DNA from: an uncultured bacterium
GTDB lineage: Bacteria > Myxococcota_A > Bradymonadia > Bradymonadales > Bradymonadaceae
Assembly: GCA_937981985.1 (NCBI GenBank)
Contig: CALJNB010000019.1
Coordinates: forward strand, 124,001 to 188,000
Direction of reading: 5' to 3'
DNA length: 64,000 nt
Position numbers and translations under genes: made by a program. Under the pieces are notes generated by a model. The model made no database searches. It was not told where the DNA came from and was given only the letters and a program-made list of their open reading frames with translations. This document shows, in pieces, positions 17,966-24,494 of the stretch. The first letter of the stretch is position 1, and each line of letters starts with the position of its first letter.

Positions 17966-18007
17966 CTTGTAATTCCTGTTCGTAAACATAGGTGGTTCGC
18001 TATGTCC

Positions 18008-18040
18008 AAATAAATAAAAAGGTAGATCATGGATCTACCT
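18008..18040 (-). terminator. Rho-independent terminator
   Basis: An 8-9 bp perfect stem (GGTAGATC / GATCTACC, extendable by one A-T pair) with an ATG loop lies at 18020-18040. On the minus strand it is followed by a T-rich tract (TTTTTATTTATTT). It sits 21 bases after the stop of the coiled-coil gene and separates it from the Cys-rich lipoprotein gene. Confidence 0.85.
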
Positions 18041-18061
18041 AAAAGCCTTCTCAGTTCGCAG

Positions 18062-19108
18062 TTATTCGACGTCGAACTCTGCCCAAGCATCGTCAACTGC
18101 CGAAGAATCAGGGGCTGCGACCAGACTATCGACCGAAACCGGTACCTTGGGCGTGTCGCCGGATGTATTATATATTTCATCGGCAATGTCAGGAGACATC
18201 TCAATGGTCGTCGGTTCAGAGGGTTTGCTCAATCCGCTCGGAACCATCTCTTCAGCTTCAGAACTAGAATCGGTAACGACCGTTTCTCTGAGTACCTCTT
18301 TGTCTACTATTTTCGTTTCTGGAACCTTTGCTTCAACCACAGTCGCGGCGGCAACCGCGGCAATTTGCAATTGAACAGGTTTGTCGTCGGGTCCCTTTTC
18401 TAGAAACGCAATCCGTTCTTGAAGAGCATCGACCTGACGTTGGGTAATTTTATAGGCACGATCATTATTATCCGCTCGCCGACGCTGTTTGTCGACATTT
18501 CCTGATGCTGCTCGTAGCTTCTTCTGAATCTCTTTTTCAGATTTTCGATGTTTCTCATTCAACGATTTCAACTTCGCTCGATGAGCTGTCTCAAGTTCAT
18601 GAATTGCAGCTTTGGAAGAATCATCCATGCCTTCAGTATCCACGACGCGCTCTACTTGTGTATTTTGCTTTTCATTTTTCTTTTTGGAAGCAGAAGTCTT
18701 CGCCGTTTCTAAGGCACTCTTCAATTCACCCACTTCTTCGCGAAGTTTGAAGATCAAATCTGCATCTTGCTTTGCACCTGGATTTTTTGATTCTTTTTTC
18801 TTCGACTTAGCTTCTTCTTTTAGAGTCTTAATCTCTGCCTTAGCGCTATGAAGCTGGCTTTTCGTTTTCTTTACCGTCTCTTTAAGTTCATTGAGTTTCT
18901 TATTGTCTTTCGCCTCTTTCGCTTTAGGCGCCGACTTAGATTTTGACGATACGTTTTTCGCAATATTTTTCGATGGTTTTGAGTCCATCGCATCCAATTT
19001 TTCTTTAAGAGCGAGAACTTTAGTATCGCTTGAGTGCGAACCAAAAACATAAGCTGCAATGGCTACGACGAGACCGATGACGGCGACAATGATTGTGACG
19101 GGATCCAT
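18062..19108 (-). CDS. Membrane-anchored coiled-coil protein
   Basis: About 348 residues from the ATG at 19108, where the protein begins M-D-P-V-T followed directly by a membrane helix (about residues 4-22). An upstream in-frame start at 19186 would add 26 residues of poor quality. Residues about 30-230 are Lys/Glu/Ser/Ala-rich with heptad-like spacing, typical of a long coiled coil. The C-terminal third is acidic and disordered, rich in Val, Ser and Pro, and ends in a D-A-W-A-E-F-D-V-E tail. No enzymatic motif is seen. Proteins of this plan often tether complexes to the inner membrane. It is divergent from the M48 peptidase gene. Confidence 0.65.
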   Translation of the reverse strand: MDPVTIIVAVIGLVVAIAAYVFGSHSSDTKVLALKEKLDAMDSKPSKNIAKNVSSKSKSAPKAKEAKDNKKLNELKETVKKTKSQLHSAKAEIKTLKEEAKSKKKESKNPGAKQDADLIFKLREEVGELKSALETAKTSASKKKNEKQNTQVERVVDTEGMDDSSKAAIHELETAHRAKLKSLNEKHRKSEKEIQKKLRAASGNVDKQRRRADNNDRAYKITQRQVDALQERIAFLEKGPDDKPVQLQIAAVAAATVVEAKVPETKIVDKEVLRETVVTDSSSEAEEMVPSGLSKPSEPTTIEMSPDIADEIYNTSGDTPKVPVSVDSLVAAPDSSAVDDAWAEFDVE

Positions 19109-19370
19109 ATTCTTTTTACCTTTACCCAAGAATGCCGCAACCTTCTTGAAAAATCGGAAATCTTGTGCGGCTGAGGTAATTATCACCGGGATTGGGTAGG
19201 GTCAACCCTTTGTCAAAGAACAATATTATAGACCGAATCCTTATATGATGAGGATCCCTTGAGGTGCTGCGCGTTTGTTAGGTTAGATCGAAAGGTTTTG
19301 TGACGATTATCTAAAGGACCGAATCTATAAAAGTGGGTAAAATTGATTTATCTTTCGAGGAGGTGAAAGC
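19109..19370. other. Divergent intergenic region
   Basis: About 262 bases between the coiled-coil gene (-) and the M48 peptidase gene (+). It must hold the promoters of both. I see AT-rich segments and the strong AGGAGGTG site of the peptidase gene just before 19371. I found no convincing -35/-10 pair and no RNA gene. Confidence 0.5.
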
Positions 19371-20099
19371 ATGGATGAGAAAAAAGACCCTATCTATCAA
19401 AGTACTCTCAAAGATAACTGGGTTGAAACCAAAGGATGGGCGCCCGATTTAGTTCGCCGAATTCTTAAACGTTTGAGACGATCCAATCCGACGATTCCCG
19501 AAGAAAGTAAAATCGTTGTCGTTCACTCCAAAGAAATAAATGCCTACGCTGTGACTGGCGACTATATTTACATATCCCGCTCGCTCATAGAAAAATGCAG
19601 GGACGAAGAAAGCGCGGCTTTTATTATCGCACACGAGCTCGCGCATAAAGATTTAGGGCATTTAGAGGTCATCCCATCGTGGGCAAAATCTATCGAAAAC
19701 CTTCCAAATTGGCTGGAGTCCCCTTTTGTGCTGACTTTCGTTGTCCTAAACATCATTAAAACGTGGTTTACTCCACGAGTCGAATGTGACGCAGATCTTG
19801 CCGGTCTCAATTTTTGCATCAACTCAGGATATGATCCGGCAAAATGTATTGCCTTATTCGATATATTAGAAATGGAGGCTTATAACCGTCGCTGCCACTA
19901 TGCAGCGTTCGGTCCGGATGACGAATGCGATGATGAACTCAACGAGAACGCGTCATTTGGAACTAAGTTCAATATCTGGGTCTTCTATTTGATAAGTAGA
20001 AGTTTACCGATCAGAGATCGCAGAGAATACCTCCTCCAAAAATTGGAAGCGCGAGGAATCCCCAGAGATAAGAGGCGAAGGTTGGCTCAAAGGATTTAA
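19371..20099 (+). CDS. M48-family (Ste24/HtpX-like) zinc metallopeptidase
   Basis: A 242-residue protein with the zinc-peptidase motif H-E-L-A-H at residues 88-92 and the third ligand Glu138 in E-C-D-A-D, the hallmarks of family M48. The family also fits the preceding Y-I-Y-I-S-R-S-L segment and the A-F-I-I-A-H context. One hydrophobic stretch at about 118-134 may be a single membrane segment or hairpin; there is no signal peptide. HtpX-type enzymes have several membrane helices, so this is a shorter, mostly soluble member. An almost perfect Shine-Dalgarno (GAGGAGGTG) lies 6 bases before the ATG. The substrate is unknown. It converges with the small Gly/Ala-rich gene, 9 bases apart. Confidence 0.88.
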   Translation: MDEKKDPIYQSTLKDNWVETKGWAPDLVRRILKRLRRSNPTIPEESKIVVVHSKEINAYAVTGDYIYISRSLIEKCRDEESAAFIIAHELAHKDLGHLEVIPSWAKSIENLPNWLESPFVLTFVVLNIIKTWFTPRVECDADLAGLNFCINSGYDPAKCIALFDILEMEAYNRRCHYAAFGPDDECDDELNENASFGTKFNIWVFYLISRSLPIRDRREYLLQKLEARGIPRDKRRRLAQRI

Positions 20100-20108
20100 G
20101 CCTAGCGG

Positions 20109-20576
20109 CTATTTGGGGCCGATGTTCTCAAAATCATCGCTAGATTCTTTTTCTGGCGGAACGGCTTTACCCGGAAGTGTCTCACCCACAAACTTACGAT
20201 AGATCATACGCGACCCCATCGATGCTCCCATTCCGAGCGCTAACGCTGCTGGCCCCAGACTTCCGGTAACCATATACATGGCAAGTGTCCCGGCCGTGCC
20301 GGACGCTGATGTAACGAAACCGCATCCGGCTTCTGCGGCAACATGAATACCGGCTTGTTTTGCGTCAATTTCGCCCTTACGCAGCGCATTAACGGCGTGA
20401 ACACCGCCCATACCGGCATCCACGACTGCTCCGGCAACGCCTGCACGTCCGCAAATTGTTGCTAATTCGCGACCGGGTCCCATCGCGACAACGCGAGCCA
20501 CGCCAGCTAAGCTTCTTAATTTTGGGCTATGTTTTGCTGTTTTCACAACAGAATGTACTTGAGATAAGAAAGTCAT
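20109..20576 (-). CDS. Small Gly/Ala-rich hydrophobic protein
   Basis: About 155 residues from the ATG at 20576, preceded by AAGGAG at good spacing; an in-frame ATG 11 codons upstream has no site. The central part (about 30-125) is rich in Gly, Ala, Val and Met, with G-x-x-G and A-x-x-x-G spacing. This gives two or three helical hairpins that could insert in a membrane, resembling glycine-zipper segments. The C-terminal 30 residues are polar and acidic. I do not recognise the family. Its promoter region, shared with astA, contains a 19-bp inverted repeat. Confidence 0.6.
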   Translation of the reverse strand: MTFLSQVHSVVKTAKHSPKLRSLAGVARVVAMGPGRELATICGRAGVAGAVVDAGMGGVHAVNALRKGEIDAKQAGIHVAAEAGCGFVTSASGTAGTLAMYMVTGSLGPAALALGMGASMGSRMIYRKFVGETLPGKAVPPEKESSDDFENIGPK

Positions 20577-20619
20577 ATTCGTCTCCTTCGAAAAATATTT
20601 GGACGCCAAACTAAACCCA

Positions 20620-20638
20620 GCGTATATAAAGTATACGC
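20620..20638. promoter_or_regulatory. Inverted repeat between divergent genes (candidate operator)
   Basis: Perfect 7-bp arms GCGTATA and TATACGC separated by 5 bases, placed in the 107-base gap between the Gly/Ala-rich gene and astA. A TATACT hexamer at 20651-20656 could be a -10 element for astA, which would put the repeat at or near its -35 region. The protein that binds is unknown. Confidence 0.45.
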
Positions 20639-20683
20639 ACCTTTTATGCTTATACTACCTCTTTAACGTGCAAGATTAAGATA

Positions 20684-21751
20684 ATGTTCCTATTACGAGA
20701 AGTTCGTCCCTCCGATTTGGCTGATTTAGAAGAATTAGCGAGCCGATTAAACACACTAAATCTGCCAGCGAACCGAGAAACGCTTCAGAAAATCATAAAA
20801 AAAAGCCGTGAAAGCTTTGGTAAAGATACCAACGGGACTGAAGGCGAATATGTGTTCGTATTGAGAGATGTCGAGGCCGATCGGGTGATCGGAACCGCGA
20901 TGATCATCGCACAGCACGGAACCTATCAACGTCCAGCCGTCTACTTTGGAGTGCGCAAAGAAGAACGTTATTCGCCCCATCTAGATGAGCACTTCGTTCA
21001 TGAGCTCCTCGAGCTCACTTTCAATTACGACGGCCCGACCGAAATTGGTGGCCTGATCCTACATCCCGATTTTCGTGGACATGATCTACGACTCGGAAAG
21101 TTGCTCTCCTTTGTACGTTTCCTGTACATCGGTATGCGCAGTGAACGCTTTCGCGACGAAATCGTTGCAGAACTACTACCGCCACTAAACGACGACGGGA
21201 CCAGCGGATTATGGGACGCTTTAGGCCATAAATTTACCGGAATGGACTACCTTCGGGCAGACAAATTAAGTCGAGAGAACGTAGATTTCATTCGGCGTCT
21301 TTTCCCGTCCACGCCCATTTACGCATCTTTACTTCCCCAGGAAGTACGTGAACTCATCGGTTCGGTGGGCAAACCAACCTTGCCTGTCAAACGTATGCTC
21401 GAAAGAATAGGGTTTTGCTACGACAATAGCATCGATCCCTTCGATGGTGGACCCACCTTCAGGGTAAGAACTCAAAATTGCACTGCGACAAATCGAGTAA
21501 CCTGGGAAACCTTTATCGGAGAATATGAAGGTAACGATCCGGACGGACAAGCGATGATAGGCTTTGAATACGATGAAAAAGCCGAGACTCCCAACCCTGA
21601 AATGGTCCGGTTTCGATCAACTTACGGTAATTATAAGCGCACGCCTCAAGGTATTGCATTTACCAGTAAGGGAATCAGCTATTTAAGGCTTCAACCCGGA
21701 GACAAAATTGGTTTTCTCCCCTTCAACGGAAAAGACCTCCAGTCTCTCTAA
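20684..21751 (+). CDS. astA: Arginine N-succinyltransferase
   Basis: AstA transfers succinyl from succinyl-CoA to the alpha-amino group of arginine, the first step of the arginine succinyltransferase catabolic pathway. The 355-residue protein starts with the family's R-E-V-R-P-S-D-L-x-D-L opening. It keeps the GNAT-like core with the L-H-P-D-F-R-G-x-D-x-R-L-G-K-L segment (about 124-140), followed by G-L-W-D-A-L-G and F-T-G-M-D-Y motifs. The length is slightly above the usual 340. None of the other ast genes are adjacent, so it may act alone or in a related acyl-transfer role. It is followed after 3 bases by the GT51 fusion gene. Confidence 0.85.
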   Translation: MFLLREVRPSDLADLEELASRLNTLNLPANRETLQKIIKKSRESFGKDTNGTEGEYVFVLRDVEADRVIGTAMIIAQHGTYQRPAVYFGVRKEERYSPHLDEHFVHELLELTFNYDGPTEIGGLILHPDFRGHDLRLGKLLSFVRFLYIGMRSERFRDEIVAELLPPLNDDGTSGLWDALGHKFTGMDYLRADKLSRENVDFIRRLFPSTPIYASLLPQEVRELIGSVGKPTLPVKRMLERIGFCYDNSIDPFDGGPTFRVRTQNCTATNRVTWETFIGEYEGNDPDGQAMIGFEYDEKAETPNPEMVRFRSTYGNYKRTPQGIAFTSKGISYLRLQPGDKIGFLPFNGKDLQSL

Positions 21752-21754
21752 ACT

Positions 21755-24226
21755 ATGTCAAAAGGCCTAAAAATCGCGTGCGGGATTTTCGTATTATCGA
21801 CGGCTCTCGCACTCGTTCTTGGTATCTTTATCTTACCTGGCAAATTAAAATCCAAAGAAAAAGAAGCCATTGCAAAATTAGAAAAAAAGGGTGTTACAAT
21901 AAAATACGCTTCTTTGGACCCTTCTCTTTCAGGAAGCCTGTTGTTTAACGACCTCACAATCTCCACGAAAAAGGGGGGAATGAGTTTCGATTGCCACTTT
22001 AAAAAAATTAGAATCGACCTTTCTCTTTTAGATAGCTTTTCAGGAACCCATAAACCCAAAGACATCCAAGTCGAAAATGGCCAATGTGATATCGAAAAAG
22101 AAAAGAAGAATATAAAAAAAGAAAAACTGGACAACCCCAAACAAGCGAAGAGCTTTCTCAAAAGCGATATTATTATTCCCCCGATAAAAGTCGTCGATAC
22201 TACGTTTAGGTTTAAACAACATTCATTACAGATTAATGATTTCTCATCACCTTCAAACGGTCCTATTCAAGGAAACCTCACACTGCGAGCCCTTGGTGAA
22301 AAATACGAAATGAAAGTTTCAGGCCAAGTTGAAAACGGACAGCAAATCAACCTCTCCCTTTCACCTCAAAGCGCAGAGTCCTTCAATGTTAATATTCTTG
22401 GCAATAAATTTAATGTGGGCTTATTGGGTGCTAACCTATTTTTGAACCGGTCCGCGGCCGACGTTTTCGTAGAAAACATGAATGTCGAGCGAAAGGGATT
22501 TTCAATTCAAACCAAGCAAGCATACCTTGACTTTCAGCCCGACCAGAAACCAAAATTTGTCATCGCGGACTCGAAATTTCGATTCGATAAAAATATCCTC
22601 AAAAATTTCGTCTCAAACGAAAAGTCCGCCAAAGACAATTTTGACGATCCGGCCCCCCTTGTTTCCCCCTTCGCGATTCTTGATAAACTTGAAGTCCACT
22701 TTTCTGAATTCGCCCTATCCATGCAACTTGGCGAAAGAGAAATCGGGCTTATTGAGCATGCGCACGGTAAGTGGGTGCGTGGTGCCTTAGATGTTTATGC
22801 CGATATAGCAAAAGGAAAAATCAAGGCAAGCGCGATCATAAACGCCAAAGACAAAAAGCTATATCGCCTCAATGCAGATTTAGAAAACATACAACTCGGC
22901 GCCGTACCAGGAATGCCATCGGGACGATCTGAGCTCCCCAACCGCGGAACTTCCGGAAAATTGGACGGAACAATCTCCGGCGCGCTTCGTCTAAGAACAC
23001 CATGGCACCTCGCTGTTAATAACCCCATCGAATATGCGATGAATCTTCAATGGACAGACGGAGTCCTTGATTTAGAAGGCGTTTCTGAAGAGCCTTTGGA
23101 CGGAATCGAGGTCACCTCTTTAATCCAAGGAAAAGTAAACCTTTCTACTTTCGAAGCTTTTAACGACGGAGTTTTCAACATTCGAGATTTACCCTTTTCT
23201 TTCCAATCCAAAGTCGTTGGTTGGCCGAACGACCTGACCGCGAGCTTGGCATTAAAAGGTGAAAAAAGGCCGTGCGAACACTATTTCTCCGCCTTCCCCC
23301 ATGCCGTTTGGGGGCCTCTTAAAAATGCTTCGTTATCGGGCGATGCGAAGGTTGAGATTGACCTCGAATATCCACATGCACGACCGGAAGAAACCAACCT
23401 TGCTGTCGACGGTTATAAGGAGTGTGTCGTTAAAAACTTAAGGTCCACCCAAAAACTCAAGGTCAAAATCCCGGGGAAAAACAAACCGAACTTCACTGAC
23501 ATGGCATGGCTTAAAAAGGCTTTCACTAGAAAAGTGAGAGAAGTCGACGCCGGAAAGGAAATATTCGTAGGTCCGGGCACCCAACATTATACCTTAATTG
23601 AAGACCTACCCAAACATGTTGGAGGTGCTGCTTACTTGAGCGAACAGGTAAATTTTTATGACGGGCGAGCCGTAAACTTCTCACTTGTACAAAAAGCGCT
23701 CCGACGAAATCTTGATGAGGGGAGGTTTGTTTATGGAGGTTCAACAATAACGCAGCAGTTGGTTAAAAATCTATTTCTCACGCGCGATAAAACGCTGGCG
23801 CGAAAACTCCAGGAAGTTCTCATCGCCTGGAGAATGGAATCCTTTTTAACCAAAGATGAAATTCTTGAACTCTACCTCAACTGTATCGAATTCGGCCCGA
23901 ACCTCTATGGCATCGGACCAGCGGCTCTCCATTATTTTCAAAAGAGTGCGAAGAATTTAACACCTAAAGAATCGGTCTTTTTGGCAATGTTGAAGCCGGC
24001 TCCCTGGCGAGGCGTGTGGTATGTTAAGAAGGGAGAAACACCGACGAATCCATACTTTTTGGAGCGCACAGATATCCTCCTGGATCGTTTATTAGACGAC
24101 GAATTGATCACCGAAGAGCTTCTTAAGTCAGAAAAACGAGTGGGTCTTACGTGGGAGGAGGGGAAGTATAAACGAATAGAATTGTCTGAGGTTGAGGATG
24201 AAGATTCTGGCGCTGTTACGGAATAA
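21755..24226 (+). CDS. AsmA-like / GT51 peptidoglycan glycosyltransferase fusion
   Basis: An 823-residue membrane protein. There is one N-terminal membrane helix (about 8-28), then roughly 550 residues of beta-rich sequence with the K-G-V-T-I-K-Y / L-x-D-L-T-I-S pattern of AsmA/DUF-type lipid-transport beta proteins. A GT51 domain follows (about 600-790). It contains a S-E-Q-V-N-F-Y-D segment in place of the usual E-D-x-x-F-x-x-H (the catalytic Glu is retained), then G-G-S-T-I-T-Q-Q-L-V-K-N, R-K-x-x-E, and E-L-Y-L-N. There is no transpeptidase domain. GT51 polymerises lipid II into glycan strands. Such AsmA-like/GT51 combinations occur in Myxococcota-type genomes. It begins 3 bases after astA, with a poor ribosome binding site, so it is probably coupled. 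Confidence 0.8.
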   Translation: MSKGLKIACGIFVLSTALALVLGIFILPGKLKSKEKEAIAKLEKKGVTIKYASLDPSLSGSLLFNDLTISTKKGGMSFDCHFKKIRIDLSLLDSFSGTHKPKDIQVENGQCDIEKEKKNIKKEKLDNPKQAKSFLKSDIIIPPIKVVDTTFRFKQHSLQINDFSSPSNGPIQGNLTLRALGEKYEMKVSGQVENGQQINLSLSPQSAESFNVNILGNKFNVGLLGANLFLNRSAADVFVENMNVERKGFSIQTKQAYLDFQPDQKPKFVIADSKFRFDKNILKNFVSNEKSAKDNFDDPAPLVSPFAILDKLEVHFSEFALSMQLGEREIGLIEHAHGKWVRGALDVYADIAKGKIKASAIINAKDKKLYRLNADLENIQLGAVPGMPSGRSELPNRGTSGKLDGTISGALRLRTPWHLAVNNPIEYAMNLQWTDGVLDLEGVSEEPLDGIEVTSLIQGKVNLSTFEAFNDGVFNIRDLPFSFQSKVVGWPNDLTASLALKGEKRPCEHYFSAFPHAVWGPLKNASLSGDAKVEIDLEYPHARPEETNLAVDGYKECVVKNLRSTQKLKVKIPGKNKPNFTDMAWLKKAFTRKVREVDAGKEIFVGPGTQHYTLIEDLPKHVGGAAYLSEQVNFYDGRAVNFSLVQKALRRNLDEGRFVYGGSTITQQLVKNLFLTRDKTLARKLQEVLIAWRMESFLTKDEILELYLNCIEFGPNLYGIGPAALHYFQKSAKNLTPKESVFLAMLKPAPWRGVWYVKKGETPTNPYFLERTDILLDRLLDDELITEELLKSEKRVGLTWEEGKYKRIELSEVEDEDSGAVTE

Positions 24227-24476
24227 TCATTGCGCTGCGGATTGAAAAATAGGCTTAGCATTCATTTCTTAAACGATACTTTTGCCAAGCAAAAGAACGT
24301 GTATGACATCTAAAAAAAGGGAAAGGTCATCTTACTGACCTAATAGTTTTCTGATTCGGCCGATAGATCTATTCGTTTTGCGTAAGTGGTTCGCCTCAAT
24401 TACTCGCAGTTGAATTCAAAATATTTGATTTAGATGGCGGTGATATATTGTTACCAAGAAATATTCATTTTGAGAT
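24227..24476. other. Convergent intergenic region
   Basis: About 250 bases between the convergent GT51 fusion and TonB-receptor genes. It contains a 7-bp stem (CTTTTGC, CAA loop, GCAAAAG) at 24279-24295 with no T tract. I see no gene. Confidence 0.4.
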
Positions 24477-24493
24477 TGAACACCTTGTGTTCA
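24477..24493 (-). terminator. Hairpin immediately after the TonB-receptor stop
   Basis: Perfect 7-bp arms TGAACAC and GTGTTCA with a 3-base loop begin just after the receptor's stop codon. No uridine tract follows on the minus strand, so it may act as an mRNA 3' end stabiliser rather than a classic terminator. Confidence 0.35.
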
Positions 24494-24494
24494 T

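Noticed and set aside
24279-24295. Stem-loop CTTTTGC / GCAAAAG as a terminator of the GT51 gene
   Set aside because: It is not followed by a T tract on either strand and lies 50 bases after the stop.
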